Source of the DNA: Gossypium raimondii
Lineage: Eukaryota > Streptophyta > Magnoliopsida > Malvales > Malvaceae
Assembly: GCF_025698545.1 (NCBI RefSeq)
Contig: NC_068576.1
Location: forward strand, 56,146,094-56,210,093
Length of the DNA: 64,000 bases
Reading direction: 5' to 3'
The translations under genes and the position numbers were made by a program. Of this stretch, positions 13,201 through 25,371 are shown piece by piece; positions within the stretch are counted from its first letter, which is position 1; the number at the start of each line of letters is the position of its first letter. Under the pieces are notes generated by a model. The model searched no databases. It saw nothing but the letters and a program-made list of their open reading frames with translations, and was not told the DNA's origin.

Positions 13201-13239
13201 GGAGGAGCACATGGTTTGAGCAAAAAGCTTCGCTATTAA
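4228..13239 (+). CDS. SHOC1: SHOC1/ZIP2 XPF-like meiotic crossover protein
   Basis: Nine exons are proposed: 4228-4527, 5151-5219, 5326-5412, 5503-5571, 6238-8510, 9096-9303, 10368-10859, 11430-13052 and 13144-13239. Together they give about 1,738 residues, slightly longer than Arabidopsis SHOC1. All joins keep frame; the start of exon 2 is the least sure, since an AG at 5070-5071 gives a longer exon in the wrong phase. SHOC1 is an XPF-like protein that works with PTD (an ERCC1-like partner) to form class I meiotic crossovers. Recognisable parts are the N-terminal MRTRFLN block, FETPELD, SASFPFNKFNVIVEYGG in exon 6, the VFEGG...TVMESSAGLYAAAASLGIDFQ block opening exon 8, a helix-hairpin-helix-like tail (FPSVNPLTAHAILSSGG), and the C-terminal QTKLVWRDGG. 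No XPF catalytic ERKxxxD motif is seen, as expected. Exon 5 holds a threefold 52-residue repeat. An E2F-type site lies just upstream. Confidence 0.92.
7405..7875 (+). repeat. Threefold 156-bp in-frame tandem repeat in SHOC1 exon 5
   Basis: The peptide FFLNPQKSS recurs with its coding DNA at exact 156-base spacing (the shared TGAATCCCCA at 7421, 7577 and 7733). It is followed each time by a related segment with SFNPKAE or a variant, then SGHSVEAC and a Gly-Leu pair. Each unit encodes 52 residues, at about residues 565-721. Units 2 and 3 are more alike than either is to unit 1 in places, consistent with serial tandem duplication. Frame is kept throughout. Confidence 0.9.
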
Positions 13240-14097
13240 TAATCACGATCGAAACAAACGTGGTCCAATGTATAAGGGTATAGATTCATTTGTAAAATTA
13301 GCAGGTTGGTTCAATTATGCTCTCCAACAGTTTCTTTTTCCGTTTAGAAATTAGCATTAAATACAGAGATACACTATCTTATTTAAATTTACTTGTTTTA
13401 TGCAGAACTTCCTTTAAACATTACATGAACTTGGAGCAGTTGCGACACTTTTTTCAAGAATGTATCCATATGGCTCAACGGCAAGCTCAAATAGCAGAGT
13501 CATGCCAGAAATATTTGATTTGCTCAGAAATTTTGAACTGACTAGCCCATAGGCAGCTAGGATTTATAAAACGTTCATTAGGTGTGACGTGTTCAGGCTT
13601 GTTTATTAGTAAGAATGATTGCTTTTTTGTTATAGTTTTATCTTTTATGATGATAGTATTATACCCCAAGAAACAGAAAAGCTCCATCTTAGTGAATCAG
13701 TTGTTAGCTTGAAGCGGAGTAGCAGGACTGGTGACAAAGACGTGCTTGACTTATTAGTGATGTTTCCACAAAATTAATTCTAGATTTTAATTTATTGAGC
13801 AGAATGAATCGGTTCCTATATAATTAATGGGTCCCTGTGTATCTATAATTTAAAACCTCAAAATCCAAATTTGCTGCTTGAGCTTTCAATGAAATTGGTT
13901 GAATCTAATTTTTCACTGTTCCTAACAGGAGAGATGAGCAACAAATAAAGGAAGAATGCTATTTTCACAAATTCAAATGATAGGGATTTCTTGATTGGAC
14001 TTTGATGTACCTATCAAACACATATTTCCTTTTAGACGATCAGCTGCTTTACCCTGCTTAGCGTTCTTTGTCCAGCATACAGCATCTTTGAACAATG
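13240..14097. other. Convergent 3' flanks of SHOC1 and the NT-C2 gene
   Basis: The 860 bases between two stop codons probably hold both 3' untranslated regions. Short open frames here (for example 13317-13541) show no family resemblance and no codon structure. No other feature is seen. Confidence 0.5.
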
Positions 14098-17000
14098 CTA
14101 GTTCTTCTTGCCATTCTTAAGGTTTCTCACTGTCATTACAAGTTGTTGTCTTTCCCCTTCCACTTCTGCAAATTTGAGACTTATTTCAGAATACCTTTCT
14201 TCCATGTCTTTAAGCTCACGCTCCATAGATTTGTTCCTTTCCTTAAGACCTTCCACTTCACTTAGCAATTCGGCAAGATTAACATCACTGCTGGTATCGT
14301 AAGTAGGAAAAACATAAATGATTAGCCAATGAACTCATCTACAGTAAATATATTGCTTAATAATTAAATCTGATTCTTGAGACAAACAGATTGGCCTTGT
14401 TGTTCACAACTTATTGTATGCTCATACCTTTCAACTGGTACTGCTGTTGTTGACAAAGGCATGCCTTCTGCAACGGTAGTCTTAGACTGGAGCTTATCTC
14501 GTGACTTTCTTCTTTCCTCAGATTTGTTAACATTTATAGGTTCCTGTATTTTGAACATTGGTAATATTGAGACTGGAGTAACTATCTAGAACTAAACGGA
14601 TGGAATTGGAAGCATATTAACAATAAGGATGAAACTGAGATACAAGTTACCTTAACTAAAATTTCAATTGTGAGGTCTAGAATTAAAGGAATTTCTATCT
14701 CAATTATGCATTGATTGATATAGTTTTGAAGTGGCAACGTTATTTATGTCTTTATTTCTTTCCCGTTAGTACTGCTCAATAGAGTCACTCTGTTTCTATA
14801 GAGTTATAATAATTCTGAAATACTGTTTCTATGATTGTTTCATGAAACTAAAATATTGCTGTCTAGTTGCATGAAAAATCACAAAACTATATTATTCAAT
14901 GCATTTTTATAATTGTAATCCACAAACCTTCTGACACCGGTCTGCAGAAAAACAATGACAAACTTTGAGTTGTTCCATGAAGCTTTCGAGCTCTTCAATC
15001 ATATTGCTGAGATTACTTTCCTTCTCCGGAGCTGAATTAGCTGATGTTTTCAAAGCAGTTTCCTTGAGGTTTATACGTTCCTGCCAGAGGTTGTGAAATT
15101 ATTAAGCTTTGCTATCGATGAATGAGAACTTATATCAGCTTGGATGTTTGCATTGCATGAAAATGTAGAATGTAAACATTTCATGACTAGATGAAGGATA
15201 TTATATATCAATGTGGTTTTCTTCCACCATTGATGTTTGTTAAATATGACACAGAGCGAATTTTTCCATGCATAACAACTAATTTTTTTATAGAACAACT
15301 ACCTTAAGCAACCTCATTTTTTTCTGCAAGCTAGTGATATCCTTGGATTCTTGAGGAGCTGAAGTAGAGTGGCTGCTTTTCGAGGCAATGTCAGCTTGAC
15401 CACCACTACTTTTGAGTTCTTTCTGTATAGAGCCGATTTCTTCTTCCTTCTTCTGCAGGTCATTCTTTAATTGAGATACCTGTTTCCTCAGTTTATCTTT
15501 CTCCCTTTCTTCCCGGACCAAGCTATGTTTTAAGTCATTACACTCCACTCTAATATTTTCCATTTCTGCCTGCAAATTTGAGATCACCATCTCCTTTTTA
15601 TCCTTCAAAGACCTCGTGCTAATCAATTGTTTCTGTGCCTTCTCCGTTTCCTTCTTTGCTAAAGTGATTTTTTTCTCAAGTTCATCTCTTTCTTTATTCC
15701 ATCTTTGTATCAGCATCTCAGTTTTTTCATTTGATGCCTTCACTTTTTTGGTTTCATCACTTTGCTTCCCATTTTCTTTTGCCGGATCAGAAAATTGGCT
15801 TCTCTGCTCTTCGAGCTTCTGGATCTCAGTCTTAAGCATTTGAATTTCTTTATAGAATTCCTCCTGCTTTTCCTTCTCTTGCCTTTGTGCATATTCAAGT
15901 TGTGAAGTCTTATCGGTAAGTTCCATTGACATTTTCTCTATTTGTTTTGCTTTGAGATCTAGTTGGTGTGAAAGGTGTTGCCATTCGACTGCAGTCTGAT
16001 CTTTAAGTAGCTCAAGTTCTTCACTGGCTTTTTGGAGCATTTCTTCCAGATCTCTTTTTTGCATCTGCAGGTCGTTTGCTTCTTCAACTGCTTTCATGGT
16101 CATCTTTTCATTCTCATCAATCCTACTGGCCATTTCAACGGACAGCTTCTTAAATTCGTCTTGAAGGCGCTCGGCATTAGCAGCATTTGTCCACCTTGAC
16201 TTTCTTAATGCCTCCTCTGCTCGGATTGCCCTCTGTTCCTGCTCGGTTTTGGAATGCATCAAGGCGTTGAGTTCTTCTTCAAACCCTTGTGTCCGATTCT
16301 CCAGTTCTCTGTTTAATTCTTTGACTTGACTTTCTAGCTCATTAATGGCAATTAAAGACTCTGAGTATTCTTCTGATTGCTGCTTGAGTTTGTCCTCTAG
16401 TCTTTGCACCTGAGATTCAAGTTCATCTATAGTAGCCAAATATTCTGAGGACTCCTTTTGTGCCTTTATCGATTCTTGTTGCTGGTTTTGCTTTAACTGT
16501 GAGGATATTTCATCATTTTCCCGGCTCAGTTCTTCTATATGCATCTCTAACTCCTCCTTATGCTTCTTGTAGAACTCCAACTCAGCATTCAGGTCTGTGA
16601 TTGTGTGCTTCATCATGTGTACTTCATCGGCATCATGTTGTTCATTCAACCGCACCTCTTCAATGCTGGTACTTGCTTCTATCTCACTGGAGAGGCGAGA
16701 TATTTCCCTGTTCTTTTTCTCTAGCATTTCATTGAGGTCTCTCACTGCAAGAATCAAATTAGAATTGGAATCCTCCGTCTTCTGCAGCTGCAAACGAAGA
16801 TTGGCATTTAATTCCTTTTGATGATCCAGCTCCTGCCTAATTTCCTTTAGCAGAACCTCATTCTCATCTTCCGATAGACTTTCAAGTACTTCCTCATCCA
16901 GATTGTTCTTTGACTTGAGTCGTTCAAACTCCACCTTCATTGCATCTCTTTCTTCTTTAAGGCTGGTAACTTGTCTCGATAAATCTTGAGTCCTTTTGTT

Positions 17001-18382
17001 CTCCTTCGTAATCTGTTTCCTAAGAGATTGCAACTCTAATTCCGATACTTCTACCTGCCTCAATAACATAGCATTTTCACTTCTGAGTTTCTCAACAGGA
17101 TTTTCCGATTCCTTATTCCATTCTCTTGGGACGTCTTCGGGGCTAATAGCTAACTCCGCTAAACTTCCATCAGAAGTTGAACTGGCCGACCAATCCGTGT
17201 TTGTTCTCCGGTGCATGTTCTTTTTAGTCATGCCAGTATCCACAGCTCCCTTAGGCATAGAGTTCTGCCGTAGAGATGAATATAATTCAGCGGGGTCCAA
17301 CTGCCCATCCTATGAAAGAATTAAAGAACAATTTAATTGTAAACTTGCATAAAATAGCCATCTGTTCCAGGTAGTAATTTCAGGATGCTTTAAAACCCAA
17401 ATCATTGCCATGCTAAACTATAGTAAAACCAGATAAGTGGGGCCTTTGAACTTACTTCTGTTAAAGTTTGGACATTGTCACTGTAATTTATGCCTTCGCG
17501 TTGCAGGCTTCCCTCCCTGGAAATGGTCAAGCCTTCACCATCTCCAACATATCTGATATTGAAATTTCGTATAGGTAAATGGAGCAAGAAAAAAATTTAA
17601 GGTAAACAGTGAATGAATAGAGATGGGTTATTAATGCTTGTATCACCTCTGATCTTCTGCTCCTTCAATTTTATGAATTGTCACCTATGGGTCATCATGA
17701 ATTTCCAGAACCAAATTACAGTGAAGCCAATATTAGATTTTGAAATAAATAAAAAAATTAAAATGCTTGAGGCGGTCACTTGACAGTGAGAGAGAACTAA
17801 CATGTAGAATGGCACCGGAGTTGGCAAACTTAAGCGGCAGAGATACAGTAACAGGTTCAGTTTCTGCAGCAAAATCAGCAAAATCAATCGAAGCTTCACC
17901 GAGAAACCCTGCTTTTGAAGATCCCTGCAACCGAACCCAGAAAAAATCAGCAAGAACCACTCACCAGTGGAAACTTAAACAATGGGGAAGAAAAGCCAAA
18001 AAGCTGAGGAGTTATTACATTTGAAACAACGAAATGGTAAATTTTTTCACTCAATTTCCCCGTTTTTATCTCTCTAATCATTTTCACAGTTTCATAAACA
18101 GGATTCTCCCACAAACAACTCCCATCTTGAACTGCCACTTTCTCTAATTTCAGCGTCGGCTTCCCAACATCCTCCGGCACCAACGCTATCGTTACGGCGG
18201 ACTTTTTCAACCGTGGCACCTGGAAAAAAAAACAAAAGAGGCTAAATCAGGTAAGAGATCTTTCAAAAACTCTAATAAATTTCTTAACTAAGAATATAAC
18301 TCAGTAGTACCTGAGTTGCCTGAAACTGCAATTGAAACACTACTTTGATCTTCTTCTTGTCGCTCTTCCATGCCTTAAACAT
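14098..18382 (-). CDS. NT-C2 domain coiled-coil protein (myosin-heavy-chain-like)
   Basis: Nine exons (18382-18311, 18219-18019, 17924-17802, 17684-17647, 17552-17456, 17309-15303, 15080-14928, 14543-14428, 14290-14098) join in frame to about 999 residues. Residues 1 to about 145 look like the EEIG1/EHBP1-type N-terminal C2 domain: MFKAWKSDKKKIKVVFQLQF at the start, a WENP-VYETVK segment, GFLGEASIDFADFA, and a Ser/Gly-rich strand ending in HV. After a Ser-rich linker, exon 6 encodes an almost continuous heptad-rich coiled coil to near the C terminus, rich in Glu, Lys and Leu. Plant proteins of this form (labelled myosin heavy chain-related, Arabidopsis AT5G52280) have no motor domain; they are suspected membrane tethers or cytoskeletal adaptors. 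The position beside SHOC1 matches Arabidopsis. The exon 9 acceptor could be three bases further on (14287). Confidence 0.87.
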
Positions 18383-18419
18383 GGTTTACTTTTTTTTTTT
18401 CAGTCGTATATATGCTTTT

Positions 18420-20264
18420 AGTTTCTCTGCTGAATGTTTGCTGCAAATCCCACTTAATGCATTGGGATTCTGACTGAAAAATAGTCCACAAAAAAAGGGG
18501 GTAGTTTATGAACAGCTGGGGGAATGCTAATGTGTGGTGAAGGCAATTAGATCTTCCAGTCTGTTAAATTCCTTTAGTTCAGGAAATTAGAGACTGTCAA
18601 AATGGAAGATGACTCAGAGTCAAAACTAATCAATTTAGTGCAATACAGTGCAAATAAAGAAGCTTCTTTATAATATATTAACCAAAAGAAATCTACTTAT
18701 AATTCTAAGTAATAAAAGTTTTGGAATTGGAACGTAGTTTTCTTTTGATTGCAGCAAGGCACGAGGTGCCAAACTTCAAACCAAACAGATGGCTGTTTCA
18801 TCTTATATAAAATTTAATATATTAAAAATATATTTTATATAAATTTTACATACTTTTTTATTAAATTAGCTAAAATGATAAATATTTTTTTACTTTAACT
18901 AGTGATTGAAAGTTAACTATTTATTTAAATATAAATTAATTTTAAAATTCGTGATCAGAATTTATTTTTTATTACTAATTCAACTTTTTTTAATAGAAAC
19001 CTCACATTAAAAAAAATATTTTTTAGTGTTTTATTTTGTAAAATTAAGTTTGATCACGAGGAAAACAACGAAAATTAAGCAAAGGGGCAAAAAAAAAAAA
19101 AGGCACGGCAGAAGTTAGCACTTAGCTGTTACTTATCATATCATTAAAGCATCTTTTGTTATCGCATTTAAGAAAGGTATTGTGGACATCAAAAGGACTC
19201 ATTTTTAGGCATTTAAGAAAATTTTTAAATAATATTAAATACCGTACCAAGTGAAATTGGGAGTGTCCGTTGCATCAAACCCCAATAAAAGGATACAAAT
19301 AATAATATTTAAAGAAAAATTAGTGCCAAATGATTAAACCAGGATTTGACAAAAATTATAGAGATGTGATTTTAAAGGTTTAGAATTGGAATGGATAAAT
19401 TATAATTATGGGTGGTTTTAAGAATTATTGATTAGCGACAGCGATGGCAGGTTCGTATTTAACAAAAGCTTCATCGTTTCCAGCAATGCTAAAAAGGCCT
19501 TAACATTTATTATTGGGTGCTTTTTTGTTGGTCAAACCCCCGCCAATTTGCTCTGTGATATGTGTGGAAACACGTTGATGCATGTGCTCTCTTCTCTCTC
19601 TTGTCCCCACTCACAGACACCCACCTAGAGTTTTCTAAGATTGAAGTTTATAGAGAATATATTTTAATTTTAAAATAAGAGTTAAATATTATCATATTTT
19701 CTACAAAAAAAAATTGTACTTATAAGTGGGAGGTGTCAATTTTAGAATTCTCCTTTTAAAACTTTCACTAATAATATATTAAATAATTTTTCTAATTTCA
19801 TTATATTTATTTAAATATTAACATAATATTTGAAAAGTCCCTTAATAATTAGATTTGGACATAATTATTTATAATTACACAATGATGACATGTTTAGATA
19901 ACTATTATAATTAATTGGTCTTGCGAATTTGATGTAATTGAAGCATTACAATTACACTTTCTCATTATTGGGAAATAATTAGACAAGTTACATTCAAAGT
20001 CAATTTTAAACAATTATTTTGTACAAATTATAAAATTTATATTATAAGCATGAACATGTATGAATATTTGGGATGATTATGGCAAAAAATATAATTTTAT
20101 AAAATTATAATAAAGTTTTATATTATTTAAATCCTAAAAAATAAAGTTATAATTAAAAAGTTTGTAAAAATTAATATACATATTATAAAATTGTTATAAT
20201 ATATTTATTTATAAAAATTATGGTCAAAAAATATGAATATAACTTATTTATGTGTCCATGATAT
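18420..20264. other. AT-rich intergenic DNA
   Basis: This stretch lies upstream of the NT-C2 gene. It holds AT-rich low-complexity sequence with poly-A and poly-T runs. I see no gene, no RNA and no well-bounded element before the chloroplast-derived insertion. Confidence 0.5.
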
Positions 20265-20304
20265 ACTGGAAGGTTAATTACTTCAATTGAGATAATGAAA
20301 AATT

Positions 20305-20410
20305 ATTTCATTTCTTTAGTTAGAATTTTAGGCTGTTCTCAGAAAAAGTTAGCGAAAAAAACTATCCCTAGAATAGATACTAAGAGGAATGTATAAACCA
20401 ATGCTTCCAT
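20305..20410 (-). pseudogene. psbT: psbT pseudogene, chloroplast-derived, with a premature stop
   Basis: The start codon is at 20410-20408 and the frame reads MEALVYTFLLVSILGIVFFA, which is the photosystem II subunit PsbT. After NFF the codon that is CGA (Arg) in plastid genes as I know them reads TGA here, a C-to-T change of the kind expected from deamination of methylated cytosine in nuclear DNA. Recognisable psbT codons continue past the stop, so the copy was once full-length and has decayed. Confidence 0.85.
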
Positions 20411-20590
20411 AAATTCGATCGTGGTTTACAATTATAGCTCCCGTATCTTTTTATTTGAAATCATCTCCCGAATAAAATAATGAAATAACAAGAATAAAAG
20501 AAAAGACAGTGATTTAAATCAAGATTTTTCCTACAGCGTATGGCAAACCGCAAATAGAAGTAGAACCGAAAATAACAAAGCAATCTTGCA

Positions 20591-20690
20591 TCAAACTACT
20601 TGTCTTCTTGTAGTTGGATCTCCAAGTTTTTGGAATGCTCCAAATTCTACTTCAGCATCCAAATCTGGATCAATACCGGCAAAAACATCG
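20591..20690 (-). pseudogene. psbB: psbB (CP47) C-terminal fragment, chloroplast-derived
   Basis: The minus strand reads [20 protein letters not shown], then [12 protein letters not shown] and a stop codon at 20593-20591. This is the C terminus of CP47, the photosystem II inner antenna protein encoded by plastid psbB. Only the last 32 codons or so are present and there is no start, so it cannot be functional. The short frame is still open. Confidence 0.9.
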
Positions 20691-22865
20691 TTATAAAAAT
20701 AATACAGTTATTCATAAAAAAATGTTAAAATTTTTTATCAAAACTTATTTATAAAAAAATAATTTTTAAAAGTTATGGTAAAAAGTTATATCATTTATAA
20801 GAAGTGTTATGAAAGTTATTAGACAATTTAAAAAACTTTTTTATGAATATTATATATTATAAATTATATATTCTTTTTTTTTAGTTTACATATTATAAAA
20901 AGGGACATAATCTAGCATAAGTTTTTCTCCAAATTAAATTTGTATAATTTTTTATAATTAAAGTTATAGACTATTTGGACTGTAAACCAAAATATTATAA
21001 GATTGATGCTAATGATGCAAATGCAAAAGGTTTTTTTGCACCATACCATGGAGTATGATACCATTTGAGAGAATTGTGCTAAACGCAAGTGCTATAGACA
21101 GCTCACAAATTATTTAATTTGAGACATTCAAGATTTGGAAATGTGATTGAAAAGACATTTGTGATTCTAAAAAAAAAAGAATATCTTTTTTATATTAACA
21201 ATATCACCTCAATATAATATAAAAAATAATAAGGTTGGGTCGTACTAACATATTGCATATTTCATAACTTGAATCATAGGTGGAATTGAGATGATCCAGA
21301 CTTTGAAAAGTACATGGAAGAATGACATATAGAAAATCTTAATGATATAGATCCAAATTCAGGTGATGAACTCGGTTAATGACCAACAATGATGATAAAA
21401 GCATATTTTAAATATTAAAAAAGGAATAGGCCAACAAACATGCACTAGAACAGTTAGGTAGAATTACATATAATGTGCAATTTTCTTGTTTTTTTTTATT
21501 AATTATCGCATTATCAACAATTTTTTAGACTAACATAATACATGTGGTGATTTAATTTTAATTTTGTTACTTGTTTAGAAATAATTTTTATCATACTAGT
21601 CATTTTTATAATTTTAATATTTTTAAAAATTAAAAATTATATAACTGTAATTGCAATTTTATTACCAAATAATACATAGTAAATTATGATATAATTACAT
21701 ACGTATGATGAATTACAATTATTTGTAATTACAAGGAGTGTAATTACTACCATAATAATTGCACTTTCATTTAATCCTCTGTGTTGTCCAAGCATACTCT
21801 AAATTGATTCAAAATTGAAACTTTTTAAAATTAAGTATCATTAGTTACTCTTCAACTTATGTGTTAGTTAACACATTAAAGGACAGTTTGGATATAATGT
21901 AAATAATATTTAAAATGTAAAATTAAATTTTAAATATGTAAGTATTATTGCATGGGTACTAAAAATAATAATCTTATAAAAATTTATAAAGGCTATTTTC
22001 TTTTTAAGTTTTTTATACTAATTATTGTGACGTTAAATAATAATTTGAATATGGCGTGATACATATTTGAAGTATATAGATTAAAATTTAGATATATATA
22101 ATATTGCACGAATAGTTTAGGTCTAAGAAGTTAATTTTATTAAAACTTGTGAAGGTCATATTTGAACTTCTTATAGATATACACATAATTAAAATTTGAT
22201 TCATATATTTTAAATAAGTTTCATATATAAATGTCTAATGAAATTAATCTAATTATATGATTGTTAATATTTAGATCCAAATAAGAAGGAAGAAATGGGT
22301 TTAGTGGCTAACACTTGCCATTGTCAGATGTCAGCACTCACATGGCGTTTCAGATGAGGTTAGTTTCTTTTTCCTCTTTAATCATTCAACTCTAAAAGTG
22401 ACTGATGAAAGCTGATCGAATGTCTCCTTTCCTCAAATTACAACAATTGTAAAGCAGTTTGTGTAAAGCCAATGTTAAAACTTATCTAAACCATCCACAG
22501 CCAATGAACAAAATGGGGGTGTAGTAGGGGACTGAGTAACAACAGGTATTGTTTCACTATCTTATAATAAGTGGTCGCCATGGTCCACTCTCGTACCGCC
22601 ACCTTTGTAGAGGAACAAGCAAAGCAAACACACTTGAATGGGATGTGGGGCGGGGCCTGGCTTGGGGTATAGTGCCAGGAAATTAGATATTAATGGTTAT
22701 AAATTCTGGGTTTCAATTCAATTCTCACAAGGCAAGGCAATGTCGCAGCCTTGAATGGTAGTCTTCAATTAGGTGTCAGCAAAATTCAATTCATGAGGGA
22801 AATATGCATGTCTGTAGGATTATTGTTGAAGCTGGTAAATAAGTTATTATAACAGCTCCTAGTAA
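20691..22865. other. AT-rich intergenic DNA
   Basis: Long AT-rich stretches with many short A and T runs. I find no reading frame with family resemblance and no clear element boundaries. The part from about 22280 onward is less AT-rich but also shows no gene. Confidence 0.45.
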
Positions 22866-23010
22866 ATGTGGGTTTAGATTGGCGATTGAGTGCGGTGCGT
22901 TTAGCTTATTTTTTATTTCACGCTACAGTATCGCTACAGTATCTAATCTCACCGCCGCCGTTGTTTTTACACTAACCACAGATAAATACACCGTCCATCC
23001 ACACTCACCC
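22866..23010. mobile_element. Tourist/PIF-Harbinger-like MITE, copy 1 (145 bp)
   Basis: The element is flanked by TAA at 22863-22865 and 23011-23013, a 3-bp target duplication typical of PIF/Harbinger elements. Its interior matches the copy at 24273-24422 closely, including a tandem GCTACAGTATC pair and ACACTAACC. The terminal inverted repeat is more worn than in copy 2. Confidence 0.75.
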
Positions 23011-24272
23011 TAACCCTAAGCATGCTAATTAGTTATTGCCTACTCTTTAACTGTAAGTGAGTTTCAACTGTTTCTAAGAATTTTTTAAGTTGGAATGATT
23101 AAATCGGATTGGTTGGTTAGATCGAGAATCAGATTAATTTTAAAGTGTATTGAAATATAGGTGAATTGGTTTTATGTTTTTAGTCTAAAATCCATGACCC
23201 GAACCGGTTTTTATGTTTTATAATTAGTTAATTTTGGTTGAATGAATGTTGAACTTCGGATAATATTTTAAAACATTTCAAGTTTTAGAGTTAATGTTGA
23301 TAATTTCGTTAATATTTTAAATTTTAATTGAATTTAGAATGTATAATTGATGTTTATGTTTTTATTTATTTTTGTTTATAAATTTATTTAATTTTTCCTT
23401 TTTTTTCAAAAGTTTCTTTATTTTTAGACTTTTTATTTTTAAAAGAAATTATTCAAATCAAGGATCGATAGTCTAATCGATTCGCTATTGGTTTAGATCG
23501 AAAAATATTGGACATAATAATAAATTTAGCTTTCAATATTTACTTTTTATCGTTTTTGCTCTAATTTTTATTTTTGGTTTACTTTGACATTCAACCGTCA
23601 AATTTTAATTAATTTTTAAATGAATATTTTGATTGGACTGTTGAAGTTTTAACGTTACTAATGTGGCAACTCAGGTGAACATAAAAATTCAAAAAAATTA
23701 TTAAAAATTTAACAAATTTAAATGCTCATATTTTTAAAAAAAATTATCCGTGCTTGCAATGAAGTATACTTAATTTATCATGCGAGTGGCCATATTAGTA
23801 CTATTAAAATTTTAACAATTCAATTAGTCTTTTAGTCCAAAATAATTTAACTAAAATTTAGAATTTAAATACTGAAGTAATAAAAAATTAACGTCAAAAT
23901 GAGTCGAAAATGAACTAAATTTATTATTATCCCTTTTAAATTTGCATGTATGATTTATAGAGCCTCACTCTTTGTTTAGATTAAAATTTTAATATTTTTT
24001 TAGTAAAATAATTATTCGAACCCAAATTATCCGGGAAAAGGCCACAATTTGAGTACGAAATTTAAAATTTTATTTAAAGAACACTCAATTTTGAAGATAA
24101 AATAGAATATTGGGCCCTTGTTAGATCCAAATTTCATTGGTAAATAAAGTTGAAAGCAACAGTATGGGCCAGCTTTGTTTCGGTGAAACTTAAAGCCTGG
24201 ATGAATGTTCCTTTTAATGGACAGAGAAAATGGACCGAAGCCCCAACAATGACCCAGAAAATATATGACTTA
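23011..24272. other. Intergenic DNA between two MITE copies
   Basis: AT-rich DNA. A patch near 23090-23230 (repeated ATTGGTTGGTTAGATCG-like words) resembles stretches near 37930-38100 and 55430-55640, suggesting an old dispersed repeat. No gene is seen. Confidence 0.4.
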
Positions 24273-24422
24273 GGGTGGGTTTGGATGGGCGATTGGGTGT
24301 GGTACGGTACGTTTAGTTTACTTTTTGTCTCACGCTACAGTATCGCTACAGTATCTAATCTCACCGCCACCATTATTTTTACACTAACCGCAGGTAAACG
24401 CACCGCCCATTCAAACTCACCC
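24273..24422. mobile_element. Tourist/PIF-Harbinger-like MITE, copy 2 (150 bp)
   Basis: It is flanked by TTA at 24270-24272 and 24423-24425. The left end GGGTGGGTTTGGATGGGCG and the reverse complement of the right end GGGTGAGTTTGAATGGGCG agree at 17 of 19 positions. There is no coding capacity, so it needs a transposase in trans. The reading frame at 24150-24431 is an accident of this repeat. Confidence 0.8.
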
Positions 24423-25311
24423 TTAAATTAGTTAAGCACCAATTGATCCAAATCCAACAAAACCACTTGAGACAACATCTCATTGACCAAGATACTAGAG
24501 ATCCCTATACCCATATAGAATTACGCCGGAACATCTGTTTAATATTTGGGAGAATTTAAGTAAAAATATTAGATCTAAAAATAATTTTAAACAATGCATA
24601 TATATATTAATTTTGAAATAATAATATAAACAGATTTAAAATGAATTTGGGTTAACCATTTACAAATACGATAAGTTCGAGTAAAATTTTAGACCATTAT
24701 TTTAAGCTAGATTGAGCTTGAATAAGCATGTATTAATATCATGCTTAAACTTAATTCAAATCTGACCCGACCAACCGAACTTTTTAACACCTCGCTTCTA
24801 CTTTTAGTTACCTTTCCTTCTCCTACATTCTAACTATATCCTATTACTTTTCGCCCACGAGAATTTCCTCAATCATCACCATCCCATCTTTGTATCAACA
24901 ATACTTCTACTATTTAATCCTAGAGGTTCAACAAGATTAAGATCTAAGCTTCACAACTATCTTCACTGTATTAATTACATGTAGCCTTCATAAAATTTGC
25001 AGTTCTTTTGTCACCCACAGGCTCCTCAAGAAGAGGAACTAATTCCCTTCAACCATTTAAGTTTCCATTATTGTTCTTAATTCCAAACTATAAAAATAAC
25101 TTTGAATCAGAACATGATCCTCGAATACCCCAAAAACTATATATTAAAAACAACAACATTTCTCCTCATGAAACTTGCTATTGACCCACCGCACAGGGTT
25201 TCATTTTTTAGCTTTTGCACGCAGCCGAAGTGGTATAACTTCGTCTTCATCTTCACGTCTAATATAATATCAGCTTTGCCTTCAGAGCAAGCATTTCCTC
25301 CCTTTATCCCC
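24423..25311. other. Upstream region of the SEC22-like gene
   Basis: AT-rich DNA with a C-rich patch around 24800-25050 and no conserved frame. The open frame entering the gene from 25102 is an in-frame upstream extension, not supported as coding. Confidence 0.4.
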
Positions 25312-25318
25312 TATATAA
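25312..25318 (+). promoter_or_regulatory. Probable TATA box of the SEC22-like gene
   Basis: TATATAA lies 54 bases before the start codon at 25372, which would leave a short 5' leader. It is the best match in the region, but the surroundings are AT-rich, so this is tentative. Confidence 0.45.
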
Positions 25319-25371
25319 CCCATCACCCACGCCTTGAGAGACCAAAAAAGAAATTGTTTCATAATCAAAAA

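Larger units (their letters stand above)
20265..20690 (-). other. Nuclear insertion of chloroplast DNA (psbB 3' end to psbT)
   Basis: On the minus strand this segment carries the C-terminal codons of chloroplast psbB, then the psbB-psbT spacer, then psbT and bases resembling its 3' flank. The order and orientation are those of the plastid psbB operon. At the psbB side the match stops abruptly at about 20690. The psbT side fades near 20265. The surroundings are ordinary nuclear AT-rich DNA, so this is a nuclear plastid sequence (NUPT) and not a plastid contig. Confidence 0.88.

Noticed and set aside
16996-17352. Plus-strand frame of 118 residues
   Set aside because: It is antisense to the coiled-coil exon of the NT-C2 gene. 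Cys/Ser/Phe-rich frames opposite Glu/Lys-rich coiled coils are an artefact of codon use.
20305-20410. Possible functional psbT gene
   Set aside because: An in-frame TGA interrupts the protein, and the segment is embedded in nuclear AT-rich DNA.
24150-24431. 93-residue open frame on the plus strand
   Set aside because: Most of it is the translated MITE copy at 24273-24422, so it is not a gene.
25102-25371. In-frame extension upstream of the SEC22-like start
   Set aside because: The longin domain begins at the ATG at 25372 as in SEC22, and a TATA-like word lies inside the extension.
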